A program made the translations under genes and the position numbers. The notes under the pieces were generated by a model. The model searched no databases. It saw nothing but the letters and a program-made list of their open reading frames with translations, and was not told the DNA's origin. 64,000 nucleotides of DNA, taken from assembly GCF_000010125.1 (NCBI RefSeq), contig NC_007350.1, positions 2,170,001 through 2,234,000 of the forward strand. The letters are read 5' to 3'. The first letter of the stretch is position 1; every line of letters begins with the position of its first letter. Source of the DNA: Staphylococcus saprophyticus subsp. saprophyticus ATCC 15305 = NCTC 7292. GTDB lineage: Bacteria > Bacillota > Bacilli > Staphylococcales > Staphylococcaceae. Below are positions 44,995 to 54,463 of this stretch, in pieces.

Positions 44995-45333
44995 ATGAAT
45001 ACAATTTTATATGAAAAAAACAGAAACATCATAAAAAAGGCAATCAAGAAAGATTTAGGTTTAACATTTTTAGAAATTATTATTTTAGAACAATTGAAAT
45101 ACCTAAACAAAGAAAAAATTGATGCGGTCGAACTTAAAAGACATTTGAACATTGACAATACACCGATTTCGATTCAAATAAATAACCTGAGTAACTTCGG
45201 TTTATTTACAAAATCACGCGATGAACATGATGAACGACGCATCTATTTACATAGTATTGATTTTGACAAAATCACTAAAATTATACGACAGTATCATTCG
45301 ATTGTTTCTAATATCTTAAAAATAAACAGTTAA
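44995..45333 (+). CDS. SarA family transcriptional regulator (paralogue)
   Basis: The 112-residue single-domain protein fits the SarA/SarR size class. It has KDLGLTFLEIIILEQLKYL, a recognition region AVELKRHLNIDNTPISIQINNL and the SarA-family wing signature SRDEHDERRIYLH (compare [12 protein letters not shown] in SarA here). ATG 44995 has GAGAGG upstream; earlier in-frame starts lack one. In S. aureus I do not recall a sar gene beside folE2, so this may be lineage-specific. Targets are unknown. It ends in a terminator. Confidence 0.82.
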   Translation: MNTILYEKNRNIIKKAIKKDLGLTFLEIIILEQLKYLNKEKIDAVELKRHLNIDNTPISIQINNLSNFGLFTKSRDEHDERRIYLHSIDFDKITKIIRQYHSIVSNILKINS

Positions 45334-45338
45334 TCAAA

Positions 45339-45383
45339 AGCGCCTATAGATTACCTATATCTGATAGATAACCTATAAGCGCT
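45339..45383. terminator. Terminator after the SarA-like gene
   Basis: AGCGCCTATAG pairs with CTATAAGCGCT (one G-T pair), between two convergent genes. Confidence 0.75.
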
Positions 45384-45406
45384 TCTTTGTTGCTTATTGA
45401 ACTGAC

Positions 45407-45973
45407 TTATTTTAAATGTTCATATGGACTGTTTTTTACAAATGAAATAATTTGATCTACAAATAAACGCGCACGTAATTGAAATTCTTCATTAGCTAAA
45501 TAATATGTACCATCGTCTAATTTTTTAAAATCCGTATCATGTGTAGCAATTTGTGTAGGTACTGCAATACCTAATAGCGAACGTACAATTAAACGTAAAT
45601 GTGACAATGGTTCAGAACTGACAATACCACCACTATTACCTATTAATCCTACTGGTTTCATTTTAAAATCATCCATTGTTAAATGGTCTAAAGCATTTTT
45701 TAAAATACCTGAGTAAGAACCGTGATAATTAGGACTACCTAGTACGAAAAAATCAGCTTCTCTTGCTTTAGTTTTCAATGTTTGTAAATTATTTTTATAA
45801 CTTTCACTTAGATTAGATGCTCCAGAAACATCAAGTTGGTGGATAGGTTGCTCCGCCAAATCAAAAATTTCAACATCAAAGTCATGTTCTTCAAAATGAC
45901 CTTTCAAATATTGAGATAGTGCTGTTGTATGTGACCCCACTTTAGCACTACCAACTATAATTAAACCTTTCAT
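45407..45973 (-). CDS. NADPH-dependent FMN reductase
   Basis: The 188-residue flavodoxin-like protein starts [21 protein letters not shown] (FMN phosphate loop) and has [25 protein letters not shown] (near 76-100), the flavin ring loop, then [10 protein letters not shown]. Related proteins reduce FMN, quinones, azo dyes or chromate. It is 18 bases downstream of the HAD gene, in the same direction, probably one unit. Confidence 0.9.
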   Translation of the reverse strand: MKGLIIVGSAKVGSHTTALSQYLKGHFEEHDFDVEIFDLAEQPIHQLDVSGASNLSESYKNNLQTLKTKAREADFFVLGSPNYHGSYSGILKNALDHLTMDDFKMKPVGLIGNSGGIVSSEPLSHLRLIVRSLLGIAVPTQIATHDTDFKKLDDGTYYLANEEFQLRARLFVDQIISFVKNSPYEHLK

Positions 45974-45991
45974 TTATTACTTCACCTCATA

Positions 45992-46864
45992 CTATTTTTT
46001 GTTATTTTCTTGAAGTAGTTTCATAATCGCTTTACCGACACCACTTTCTTCATTTGAATCCGTTGTGTACGTCGCGACTGCTTTTACTTCTGGTGCTGCA
46101 TTTGCCATAGATACCGAATAACCTACTCGCTCTAACATAGAAATATCATTCATGTTATCTCCAATGGCCATTACGTTTTCCATATCAATATTTAATCGCT
46201 CAGCAATTGTTTCCAATGCAATGCCCTTTTGAGCATCTGAATGTGTGATTTCAATATTACCTCTAGATGAGGATGAGATGGCAAGACTTTCTGATTGTGC
46301 TAATTTTTCACTCACACGATCAATCTTTGCTAAATCACTATCAAATGCCAATATTTTCATCACAATTTCACCCGGTGTATCCTCAATTTTGTCATAATTA
46401 TCTACAACTTTTAATGTGCCATTATCAATACGCTTTTGAATACCTGCTTTAATCTTTTCAACATCCGCTTTTTGACCTGCACGTTCTGCAATATCGATAT
46501 AGATTTCTAAGTCTCGTTGAGGATTTTCAGTATAAATACCTAAATTTGTATATACTTGATAATATATATCTTCTGACTTTAACTCATTTGTAATTCGATT
46601 ATTCAATTCACGATTTAAATTGGATGTACTCATAATATTAAATGATTCATCTCTAACTTCGGCACCATTCAAGCAAATATAAGGTAGTTTTAAATCTGTT
46701 TGATTTACCGGAGAATTCGCCTCATAAAAAGCACGCCCTGTTGCTATAACAACTGTAATACCTTGGGATTGTGCATACTTTATAGCTTTTATATTTTCTT
46801 CCGATATTTCATGTGCAGCATTTAGTAACGTCCCATCCATATCTGTAGCAATTAAATTTATCAT
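45992..46864 (-). CDS. Cof-type HAD-IIB sugar or cofactor phosphatase
   Basis: The 290-residue protein has motif I ATDMDGTLLNAAHEIS (residues 6-21), VVIATGRAFYEA (near 39), Lys in SDAQKGIALETIAERL, and motif IV AIGDNMNDISMLERVGYSVSMANA. The type IIB cap (Cof family) acts on sugar phosphates or cofactors such as FMN or pyridoxal phosphate. The order HAD to FMN reductase may link it to flavin turnover; inference. Confidence 0.92.
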   Translation of the reverse strand: MINLIATDMDGTLLNAAHEISEENIKAIKYAQSQGITVVIATGRAFYEANSPVNQTDLKLPYICLNGAEVRDESFNIMSTSNLNRELNNRITNELKSEDIYYQVYTNLGIYTENPQRDLEIYIDIAERAGQKADVEKIKAGIQKRIDNGTLKVVDNYDKIEDTPGEIVMKILAFDSDLAKIDRVSEKLAQSESLAISSSSRGNIEITHSDAQKGIALETIAERLNIDMENVMAIGDNMNDISMLERVGYSVSMANAAPEVKAVATYTTDSNEESGVGKAIMKLLQENNKK

Positions 46865-46964
46865 TTGTTTACCTCTTTCTCTTCTAAGATCGATAACACA
46901 AAATCAATTATATATGATTCTCATTTGCCATAATTTTGTAACATATCCATATTCTATCAAATGT

Positions 46965-47495
<531 letters not shown>

Positions 47496-47520
47496 CTATT
47501 TTAACATTGGAGCGGTAAAT

Positions 47521-48138
47521 ATGAAAAAACAATTTATTGCTGTGGAAGGTCCGATTGGTGTCGGAAAATCTTCTTTAGCACATAAACTTAGTCAAACTTA
47601 TAAATATTATGAAGAAAAAGAAATTATCACAGAAAATCCATTTTTATCAGATTTTTATGAAGATATTTCCAAATGGAGCTTTCAAACAGAAATGTTCTTT
47701 TTATGTAATCGATATAAACAATTTCAAGATCTCGCATTAATTGAAAACGGTATTGTCAGTGATTACCATATTTATAAAAATAAAATTTTTGCAAATAATA
47801 CCTTAACTACGACGGAATACAATAAATTTTCAAGAATCTATGATATTTTAACCGAAGATTTAGAAATGCCTAATATGATTATCTTTTTAGACGCTGATTT
47901 GGCTACACTAAAATCACGTATTGCGCACCGTAATCGGAGCTTTGAACATCAAATTGCAGATGATTATTTATTAAATTTAAAACGTGATTACAATGACTAT
48001 TACGAATCTTTAAAGAACGATGGTGAACGTGTCATACGTATTGATACGACACACCTTGATTTTATGAAGTATGAGAACGATTATAATTATATTTTAGAAT
48101 TAGTGAAGCCACTGATTGGAGGACATGAGCATGAATAA
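47521..48138 (+). CDS. Deoxynucleoside kinase (deoxyguanosine kinase type)
   Basis: The 205-residue dNK-family kinase has the P-loop EGPIGVGKSSLAHKL (residues 8-22), a YKYYEEKEIITENPFLSDFY substrate segment and the lid AHRNRSFEHQIADDYL. The family pair in staphylococci is dGK-like first and dCK/dAK-like second. It salvages deoxynucleosides for dNTP supply. ATG 47521 has GGAG upstream. It overlaps the next kinase gene by eight bases, so translation is coupled. Confidence 0.9.
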   Translation: MKKQFIAVEGPIGVGKSSLAHKLSQTYKYYEEKEIITENPFLSDFYEDISKWSFQTEMFFLCNRYKQFQDLALIENGIVSDYHIYKNKIFANNTLTTTEYNKFSRIYDILTEDLEMPNMIIFLDADLATLKSRIAHRNRSFEHQIADDYLLNLKRDYNDYYESLKNDGERVIRIDTTHLDFMKYENDYNYILELVKPLIGGHEHE

Positions 48139-48793
48139 TTACGGTATCCCGCAAGATGCTGTCATTACTATCGCCGGAACTGTAGGCGTTGGTAAATCAA
48201 CATTAACAAAAGCTTTAGCAGAGCGCTTTAATTTTAGAACTTCATTTGAAAACGTAGACCACAACCCTTATCTGGATAAGTTTTATAATGATTTTGAGCG
48301 TTGGAGTTTTCATTTACAAATTTATTTTTTAGCAGAACGTTTCAAAGAACAAAAACGAATGTTTGAATATGGTGGCGGTTTTATTCAAGACCGTTCTATT
48401 TATGAAGATGTCGATATTTTTGCGAAAATGCATCAAGAACAAGGTACGATGAGTCCTGAAGACTTTGAAACTTATTCTGAATTGTTTAACGCAATGGTCA
48501 TGACACCTTACTTCCCTAAACCAGATGTATTAATTTATTTAGAGTGCGATTATGACGATGTCATCAATCGTATTCAACAACGTGGCCGTCAAATGGAAAT
48601 TGAAACGGATACCGCATACTGGCAAAAATTATATCAACGTTATGAAGATTGGATTAGCGAGTTTAATGCTTGTCCAGTTGTTCGAGTCAATATTAATGAA
48701 TATGATCTGCACGAAGATCCTGAAACACTCAACCCAGTTATTGACAAAATTCGCAACGTCATCGAAACATATCGTAAAGTCGATCAACGTTAA
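48131..48793 (+). CDS. Deoxynucleoside kinase (deoxyadenosine/deoxycytidine type)
   Basis: The 220-residue kinase has P-loop IAGTVGVGKSTLTKAL (near 13-28), ENVDHNPYLDKFYNDFERWSFHLQ substrate segment, a DRSIYED motif (near 80) and lid RIQQRGRQMEIETD. The start is ATG 48131, eight bases from GGAGG; a TTG 15 bases earlier overlaps that site. It partners the preceding kinase. The two probably form a heterodimer, as Lactobacillus dAK/dGK and dAK/dCK do. Confidence 0.9.
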   Translation: MNNYGIPQDAVITIAGTVGVGKSTLTKALAERFNFRTSFENVDHNPYLDKFYNDFERWSFHLQIYFLAERFKEQKRMFEYGGGFIQDRSIYEDVDIFAKMHQEQGTMSPEDFETYSELFNAMVMTPYFPKPDVLIYLECDYDDVINRIQQRGRQMEIETDTAYWQKLYQRYEDWISEFNACPVVRVNINEYDLHEDPETLNPVIDKIRNVIETYRKVDQR

Positions 48794-48810
48794 ATTCAGT
48801 ATTTTAAAAG

Positions 48811-48846
48811 AAAGTCACTCCACTAGGTTTTGGTCGGAGTGACTTT
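48811..48846. terminator. Terminator between the kinase operon and the gene at 48866
   Basis: AAAGTCACTCC pairs perfectly with GGAGTGACTTT; convergent genes on both sides. Confidence 0.88.
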
Positions 48847-48865
48847 TTATGCGTATAACAGTAAA

Positions 48866-49255
48866 TTACTCAATATGGCTACGGTAAATAATTTTTTCAA
48901 TTTCATCGTCTGTCACATATTTACTGTAATAATGTTCATCCGTTTGTGCTAAACCAAAGGTACTTGCCTTATCTTGGTCTTCTGTTCCGATATATAGTTG
49001 ACCTTCCGTATCTTGATACAAATCAAAGATTGCACCACCATATCGCGCTTCTTGATATAATGCGTAAAGCTCATCGATATCATCACGTGCTACTTGTTTA
49101 AAATATAATGTATGTTTAGAATGTTTTATTGTTTTAGCTTCAAACCCTATATCTAACGCTCGTTCATCTTCAGTGACCAACACCACGTCATTACTTATCA
49201 TTTCCACAACTTTAAACGTCTCGCCATGATAATCTGCATACTTCCCATCAATCAT
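48866..49255 (-). CDS. Conserved hypothetical protein
   Basis: The 129-residue soluble acidic protein has a beta-rich first half (GKYADYHGETFKVVEMISNDVVLVTEDERAL) and a central YFKQVARDDIDELYALYQEARYGG helix. There is no signal or membrane segment, and I do not recognise the family. ATG 49255 has GAGGTG eight bases upstream; a GTG nine bases earlier lies within that site. It lies in front of a terminator (49294-49322) and after the HAD gene. Confidence 0.75.
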   Translation of the reverse strand: MIDGKYADYHGETFKVVEMISNDVVLVTEDERALDIGFEAKTIKHSKHTLYFKQVARDDIDELYALYQEARYGGAIFDLYQDTEGQLYIGTEDQDKASTFGLAQTDEHYYSKYVTDDEIEKIIYRSHIE

Positions 49256-49293
49256 TTTGATCACCTCAATATTTAAAATTAAATATTAAAAAA

Positions 49294-49322
49294 GTCATAA
49301 TATACGTTAAGCATATTATGAC
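49294..49322 (-). terminator. Terminator of the HAD gene at 49341
   Basis: GTCATAATAT pairs perfectly with ATATTATGAC, followed by T-rich DNA on the minus strand. Confidence 0.8.
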
Positions 49323-49340
49323 ATATTTTAGACACTGCGC

Positions 49341-50033
49341 CTATTTTTTTAATATTTTTACGATATCATTTGCTGTTTCTACAGTATAATCCGCTTGGGT
49401 AAATTCCTCTGCTAATCCTACACCAGTTAACACCGCAACTTTTAATCCGAGCTGTGCATTAACACCCGTTTGCATATCATTTGCTGTATCACCAACGATA
49501 GCGACGTCTTCAGGAGCAACATCATATTGATTAAATAATGGATTTAATACTTCTGGATTTGGCTTTTCGACTGCATTCGCTTCGGTTGAAATAATAACAT
49601 CAAAAAAGTGATTAAATTGAGTAATCTCTAAAAATTGCTCGACACCTTTTTTCGAATCACTTGTAACAATGCCCATTTTATATCCTTGATTCTGTAATGT
49701 TTTTAACGTATCCTCGATACCTTCAACCAATACATTTTCAGGCACCCTATTATCTACTAAAGTTTGACTGCGCGCTTGTGCCCATTTTGTGACATCTTGA
49801 CCAGCAATATCACAAAACGCTTGCACCATTTCATCCAGTGCACCTGAAGCCATGATTGTACCCGGCTGTATTTCACCGTCAACCACACCTAAATGTGCAT
49901 ATGCTGCTGACTTATCATCAATATCTTGATCATACTTTTCCATAAAATCATCTACTAATTGTAGCCCAATCTTCATCCAACTACGATCAAAATATATAAT
50001 CGTGCCATCTTTATCAAATAAAATCCATTTCAT
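49341..50033 (-). CDS. HAD-superfamily phosphatase (Gph/PhoE-like)
   Basis: The 230-residue protein has motif I ILFDKDGTIIYFDRSW, an Asn/Thr motif II in GIVTSDSKKG, Lys in AVEKPNPEVL and motif IV IVGDTANDMQTGVNAQ. It resembles phosphoglycolate phosphatases of the subfamily IA cap group, although substrate is not defined. It lies in its own unit, with a small unknown gene downstream. Confidence 0.9.
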   Translation of the reverse strand: MKWILFDKDGTIIYFDRSWMKIGLQLVDDFMEKYDQDIDDKSAAYAHLGVVDGEIQPGTIMASGALDEMVQAFCDIAGQDVTKWAQARSQTLVDNRVPENVLVEGIEDTLKTLQNQGYKMGIVTSDSKKGVEQFLEITQFNHFFDVIISTEANAVEKPNPEVLNPLFNQYDVAPEDVAIVGDTANDMQTGVNAQLGLKVAVLTGVGLAEEFTQADYTVETANDIVKILKK

Positions 50034-50250
50034 GCTTGAACAGCTCCTATAATTTCGCTTAATTAAAATAATTCACGCTTTATATTTTAGTACAAAAATG
50101 TCACACGAAACAAATATTGTAACTGAATTTGATTTAATTGCATGTATCTGATACTTAACTTAATTTGCGTTCTATACGTATTATGTTATCATAATGTCAA
50201 AAAATATAAATTGTGCAAAAACATTTAAATATTACAAAGGGGTTTTTAAA

Positions 50251-50469
50251 ATGGGTTACTTTATAGTATTTGTAATTATTGCAGTATGTATTGGTATCTA
50301 TTTTTCAAAAAGAGATGAACCCATGTCACCATCAAGTTGGTTTAAAGGTATCGGTGTCATTGCATTTGCCATGGTCATTGTCAATGGATTCTATCATGTA
50401 GATGACATTAAGCAAGGTGGAGAAAATGGCGTAAAGCAAGCTGAAAACAGAGAAAACACACAAAAGTAA
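50251..50469 (+). CDS. Small membrane protein A of a tandem pair
   Basis: The 72-residue product has two hydrophobic segments: GYFIVFVIIAVCIGIYF (2-18) and FKGIGVIAFAMVIVNGFYHV. The conserved middle is KRDEPMSPSSWFKGIGVI. A polar tail of about 25 residues ends it. ATG 50251 has AAAGGGG nine bases upstream; upstream starts lack one. It shares IGIYFSKRD-PMSPSSW with the next gene. Unknown family, no function assigned. Confidence 0.75.
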   Translation: MGYFIVFVIIAVCIGIYFSKRDEPMSPSSWFKGIGVIAFAMVIVNGFYHVDDIKQGGENGVKQAENRENTQK

Positions 50470-50512
50470 CCAGCTACAACTATTTTCATTCGATTAATAA
50501 AGGGGTAAGCGT

Positions 50513-50734
50513 ATGATGATTTATGCAATTACTTTTATTATCGTTAGCATTTTAATCGGTATTTATTTTTCGAAAAGGGACAAACCGATGTCACCGTCAA
50601 GTTGGTATAAAGGCATTGCCGTGATTATTTTATCCTTATTTGCTGTTAGCTTTTTTGATAGTCTCGATGTATTCATACAAAATTTTAAAGAAGGCATCAA
50701 CGAAGATGTAGCGAATGACATTTCAAAAAATTAA
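50513..50734 (+). CDS. Small membrane protein B of a tandem pair
   Basis: The 73-residue paralogue of the preceding gene has MMIYAITFIIVSILIGIYFSK then KRDKPMSPSSWYKGIAVI and a second hydrophobic stretch IILSLFAVSFFD, ending in a charged tail. The ribosome site AAAGGGG is the same as for the first copy. The pair lies 43 bases apart and should be co-transcribed. The conserved PMSPSSW loop lies between the two membrane segments. Confidence 0.75.
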   Translation: MMIYAITFIIVSILIGIYFSKRDKPMSPSSWYKGIAVIILSLFAVSFFDSLDVFIQNFKEGINEDVANDISKN

Positions 50735-50769
50735 TATCGATTAGCGGCCGTCATTCAAATAGATATCAT

Positions 50770-50813
50770 CCTAAAAAGGTTGGTAACGCATGCGCGTTAC
50801 CAACCTTTTTAGG
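50770..50813. terminator. Bidirectional terminator between the small membrane genes and ilvE
   Basis: Perfect 20-base-pair stem (50770-50789 / 50794-50813), loop ATGC; flanks are A- and T-rich. Confidence 0.92.
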
Positions 50814-50820
50814 ATCAATT

Positions 50821-51897
50821 TTAATATCTTGGTACTACGACTCTCCATCCTTGTGGATCATCAAGTTTACCACTTTGAATACCAGTATAATGATCATATA
50901 AGTTTTGTGTGATTTCACCAGTTTCATTATTATTAATTACGATTTCTGTCTCACCGTATTTTAATTGGCCTACTGGAGAAATGACTGCTGCTGTACCTGT
51001 ACCGAATACTTCTGTTAATTCGCCCTTATTGTGCGCTTCAATCAATTCATCGATAGATACTTTGCGTTCTTCCACTTCATAGCCTAAGTTTTGAGCTAAC
51101 TCAATCACTGTCTTACGTGTGATACCCGGTAAAATACTACCATTTAATTCTGGTGTTACCAATTTACCATTTTCAACGAAGAAGATATTCATACTTCCGA
51201 CTTCTTCCACGTATTTTTGTTCAACACCATCTAACCAAAGTACTTGATCATAACCTTGAGCTGAAGCGTTAGATTGCGCTAATAAGCTTGCTGCATAGTT
51301 ACCTGCAACTTTAGCATAACCTACACCGCCGCGTACGGCACGCACATATTGATCTTCGACATAAATTTTAGTTGGGTTGAGTGATGCACCACCATAATAT
51401 GAACCCGATGGAGATAATATAATTAATAATTTATAAGAGTATGAAGGACGTACACCTAAAATACCTTCTGTCGCAAAAACATATGGACGAATATATAATG
51501 ATTGTCCTTCACCTTCCGGTACCCAATCACGTTCAACATCTACAAGTTGTTTTAAACCATCTAATACCACTTCTTCGTCTACTTGTGGCATATCCAAGCG
51601 TGCCAACGATTTATTAATACGCTTGAAGTTCTCTGATGGACGGAATAAATCAACTTCTCCATTATGTTTATAAGCTTTTAAGCCTTCAAATACAGATTGA
51701 CCATAATGAATACCTTGTGCTGCTGGAGAAATTTCTATTGGACCATAAGGTACAATTTTTAAATCATGCCATCCTTGATCGATATCATAGTCGAAACTCA
51801 ACATATAATCAGTGAAGTATTTCCCGAAACCTAATTCACTTGGATCCGGTTTTTCTTTAAGTGTTTCACGCTGTACAAATTTAATTTTTTCTGACAT
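50821..51897 (-). CDS. ilvE: Branched-chain amino acid aminotransferase
   Basis: The 358-residue fold-type IV PLP enzyme transaminates leucine, isoleucine and valine. Signatures include [33 protein letters not shown] (near 225-257), which is the PROSITE-type class IV aminotransferase pattern, and [18 protein letters not shown] around the catalytic lysine. GGAGG precedes the ATG. A close CodY box lies 72-86 bases upstream, so it is probably repressed when branched-chain amino acids and GTP are plentiful. Confidence 0.96.
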   Translation of the reverse strand: MSEKIKFVQRETLKEKPDPSELGFGKYFTDYMLSFDYDIDQGWHDLKIVPYGPIEISPAAQGIHYGQSVFEGLKAYKHNGEVDLFRPSENFKRINKSLARLDMPQVDEEVVLDGLKQLVDVERDWVPEGEGQSLYIRPYVFATEGILGVRPSYSYKLLIILSPSGSYYGGASLNPTKIYVEDQYVRAVRGGVGYAKVAGNYAASLLAQSNASAQGYDQVLWLDGVEQKYVEEVGSMNIFFVENGKLVTPELNGSILPGITRKTVIELAQNLGYEVEERKVSIDELIEAHNKGELTEVFGTGTAAVISPVGQLKYGETEIVINNNETGEITQNLYDHYTGIQSGKLDDPQGWRVVVPRY

Positions 51898-51968
51898 GAC
51901 TGCTTCCTCCCAATGTTTATTCTTAAGTATTATATTAAATTATACCAATCCACTAGTCTGTGTTCAAT

Positions 51969-51983
51969 AATTTTCAAAAAATT
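51969..51983. promoter_or_regulatory. Candidate CodY box upstream of ilvE
   Basis: AATTTTCAAAAAATT differs at one of 15 positions from the CodY consensus AATTTTCWGAAAATT. Confidence 0.7.
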
Positions 51984-52203
51984 TCAAATAAACCAACAAT
52001 ATGTATCTTGGATAATCAAACCACTGTTCGTACATTAATTTATGGTTTAATTGCTCGCATTTTGTATTAAAATCGCTGTTATTTAAACAAAAAAGAAGCA
52101 GAACCTATAGTCGACATACACTTCGTTAATGTCATCACCTAAAATAGTGAAATGCTTAACAACTGTATATCAAACTATGTCCGAGCTTCAAAAAATGTAT
52201 GCT
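51984..52203. other. Gene-free interval with a possible terminator of the epimerase gene
   Basis: On the minus strand GAAGC (about 52193) and GCTTC (about 52097) can pair around a long region, followed by six T. Structure weak; no gene seen. Confidence 0.4.
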
Positions 52204-53166
52204 TTATTTTACTTCTGCTTTCTCTTTGCCTTCTATAGCGTCTAACATCACTTTTGTCATTGCACTTAAATCATATTGAGGATCAAAGCCCCATTCTGCT
52301 CTAGCACAACTTACATCAATACTATTTGGCCAACTATCTGCAATGGATTGTCTAACTGGATCTACGTCGTAATCTAATTTAAAGTCTGGATAATATTCCT
52401 GAATCGCTTCTTTAACCATTTCTGGTTCAATACTCATCGCACTTAAATTATATGCATTACGATTAATTAATTTAACACCATCTGCTTCCATTAATTGGAT
52501 AATCGCATTAATGGCATCTTCCATAAACATCATATCCATAAATGTATCTTTCGCGATAAAGCTTGAGTATTGCCCTTCTCTAACTGCTTTAAAATAAATA
52601 TCTACAGCATAATCTGTTGTGCCGCCACCTGGTTCTTTAATATGCGAAATCAAACCTGGAAATCTAACACTGCGTGTATCTACACCAAATTTTTCAAAGT
52701 AGTATTGGCATAGCAATTCTCCAGCAACTTTATTCACACCATACATTGATGTAGGACGTTGAATCGTAACTTGAGGTGTATTAACTTTAGGTGTTGACGG
52801 ACCAAAAGCACCAATAGAACTTGGTGTAAAGAATTGTAATTTATATTCACGTGCTACTTCTAATGCATTCATTAAACCACCCATATTTAAGTCCCATGCA
52901 AACAATGGATTTTTCTCAGCAGTTGCTGATAATAATGCAGCCATATGCATCATTGTGTCTGGTTTGAATGATTCAACCAATTCATCCATACGTGCTTTGT
53001 CTGTCACATCTAAAATTTCAAATGGACCATTTTTTAGTGCAGAGCCTTCTTCAGGTTCTCTAATGTCAGTGGCTAAGACATTGTCATTTCCATATAATGT
53101 TCTACATTTTACAACTAACTCAGTTCCAATTTGTCCTAATGCACCAGTAATCATAATTTTTTTCAT
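52204..53166 (-). CDS. NAD-dependent epimerase/dehydratase-type L-threonine 3-dehydrogenase
   Basis: The 320-residue extended short-chain dehydrogenase has [11 protein letters not shown] (NAD-binding, residues 8-18), a DIREPEE segment, and the catalytic YGVNKVAGE (Tyr-x-x-x-Lys, near 143). [28 protein letters not shown] is characteristic of SDR-type L-threonine dehydrogenases. It would oxidise threonine to 2-amino-3-ketobutyrate; no Kbl ligase is adjacent. The neighbouring ilvE is in the same direction but separate. Confidence 0.88.
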   Translation of the reverse strand: MKKIMITGALGQIGTELVVKCRTLYGNDNVLATDIREPEEGSALKNGPFEILDVTDKARMDELVESFKPDTMMHMAALLSATAEKNPLFAWDLNMGGLMNALEVAREYKLQFFTPSSIGAFGPSTPKVNTPQVTIQRPTSMYGVNKVAGELLCQYYFEKFGVDTRSVRFPGLISHIKEPGGGTTDYAVDIYFKAVREGQYSSFIAKDTFMDMMFMEDAINAIIQLMEADGVKLINRNAYNLSAMSIEPEMVKEAIQEYYPDFKLDYDVDPVRQSIADSWPNSIDVSCARAEWGFDPQYDLSAMTKVMLDAIEGKEKAEVK

Positions 53167-53411
53167 ATTTCTATCTCCCTTGTATATTACAGAAACTGTA
53201 ATGTATTTCCCTCGTGTACAATAACCTTATTTTCACCTATATTATATTATAAAAACGCTTTATTGTATATATCGAAAGAACATTTATTTTAAAAATATAT
53301 AGTCCACACAATAATTGATTGCGATTTCAATATTATATTATTAAACCGGATTTGACACATAAACGATAGCCTGTTATAAGATAATTATTAAACATATATG
53401 GAGATGATGAT

Positions 53412-53462
53412 ATGTTGCACAAAAATGCTACATTATTAATACAAAGTGTTCGATTAACGTAG
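53412..53462 (+). CDS. Candidate 16-residue leader peptide upstream of the FusB-like gene
   Basis: MLHKNATLLIQSVRLT, followed by TAG, has a GGAGATG ribosome site about 12 bases before ATG. A hairpin begins three bases after its stop: GATGCTTTGT (53465-53474) with ACAAGGCATC (53491-53500). The leader segment TACAAAG (53440-53446) can pair with CTTTGTA (53469-53475), an alternative structure. The acquired fusB gene is known to be induced by translational attenuation, so a leader here is plausible, but no convincing anti-Shine-Dalgarno pairing was seen. Confidence 0.5.
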   Translation: MLHKNATLLIQSVRLT

Positions 53463-53546
53463 TCGATGCTTTGTAATTTAATTCCTTATCACAAGGCATC
53501 TAACTTATGCATGTAAGCTATATTTATGTGAGAGGAACTAATAAAA

Positions 53547-54188
53547 ATGGAAAAACAACTTTACCCTTATCAATTTAACTATATAAAAGAACGCGTTGCA
53601 CATTTAGTCAATGCTTATAATTCGGTCAACGATCCCAATACAATCGCTTCAATCAAAGATGTCACACGTGATGAAATACTTAGTACATTTAACTCAAGAA
53701 ACACTACCATTCGTTCAAACGTTGAAAAGCTTATGAATGTACAACTTACCAAAGAACAAGCTCAAAAAATTTTAACGACCATACAAATGTATGTTAAGCC
53801 ATTTGAACACCCGAGTAATAAACAAGTCACTAACCTTTTTAAAAAAGTTAAAAAGCTAAAAACACCACTTATCAGTGATGAAGTGCTACAAACAAGTACG
53901 TATATCGGTTGGAATGATATTGCTTCAAATAGAAAATTCATCATTTATTATGATAACTTTGGAAAATTAAACGGTGTATACGGAGACATTTCTAACCAAA
54001 CTGTCAAAAGTTTCTGCTCTATTTGCAATAAAGAATCCCGTGTTGCTCTATTTATGCGAAAAACACGTACTGGCAATGATGGCCAATATACCAAAAAAGG
54101 TGACTACATTTGTTTTGATAGCACATTATGTAACCATCAAATATCCGATTTATCGCACTTCCATCATTTTTTGAATAAGATTCAATAA
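53547..54188 (+). CDS. FusB/FusC family elongation factor G-binding protein (possible fusidic acid resistance)
   Basis: The 213-residue protein is colinear with FusB: an N-terminal helical bundle (residues 1-80), KPFEHPSNKQVTNLFKKVKKLKTP, TYIGWNDIASNRKFIIYYDNFGKLNGVYGDISN and a zinc domain with Cys157, Cys160, Cys189 and Cys195-Asn-His197. FusB binds EF-G on the ribosome and helps it leave when fusidic acid stalls it. The copy is probably chromosomal, like the fusD or fusF genes of other staphylococci. It has a weak GAGAGG site ten bases before ATG. Whether it confers resistance is not known. Confidence 0.9.
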   Translation: MEKQLYPYQFNYIKERVAHLVNAYNSVNDPNTIASIKDVTRDEILSTFNSRNTTIRSNVEKLMNVQLTKEQAQKILTTIQMYVKPFEHPSNKQVTNLFKKVKKLKTPLISDEVLQTSTYIGWNDIASNRKFIIYYDNFGKLNGVYGDISNQTVKSFCSICNKESRVALFMRKTRTGNDGQYTKKGDYICFDSTLCNHQISDLSHFHHFLNKIQ

Positions 54189-54191
54189 ACC

Positions 54192-54223
54192 AAAAACGGG
54201 CCCTATTATTAGGGCCTTTTTTT
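54192..54223 (+). terminator. Terminator of the FusB-like gene
   Basis: GGCCCT pairs with AGGGCC, with A-run before and T-run after (seven T). Confidence 0.85.
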
Positions 54224-54373
54224 GATATAGACAACCCCACCTATTCATGTGTCGGATTTGTCTATTGTCATATTTATGTTATTACTTAAAATAACTATCA
54301 ATACCTTTAAATTTGTAGCGTATTATGCTTTTCATACCATAAAGGCTGTTATTAGGGACGACTTCTGGAAAAA

Positions 54374-54419
54374 ACGCTAACCGAAGATTACAGGCTAAGG
54401 TGGTGCCTGCGGAAAGCGT
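54374..54419. repeat. Structured intergenic element with nested stems
   Basis: ACGCT (54374-54378) pairs with AGCGT (54415-54419), CCG with CGG, and CAGGC (54391-54395) with GCCTG (54405-54409) in one bulged hairpin. It lies between the FusB and LysR genes, which converge. Confidence 0.55.
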
Positions 54420-54423
54420 GCAC

Positions 54424-54449
54424 AAAAACTGTCGACAAAGTCAGTTTTT
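54424..54449 (-). terminator. Terminator of the LysR gene
   Basis: AAAAACTG pairs with CAGTTTTT; the stop codon of the LysR gene (54464) is just upstream on the minus strand. Confidence 0.75.
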
Positions 54450-54463
54450 ATTAGGCCTTATAC

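Noticed and set aside
53167..53411. Additional gene upstream of the FusB leader
   Set aside because: AT-rich DNA with scattered stops; only the short leader ORF has a ribosome site.
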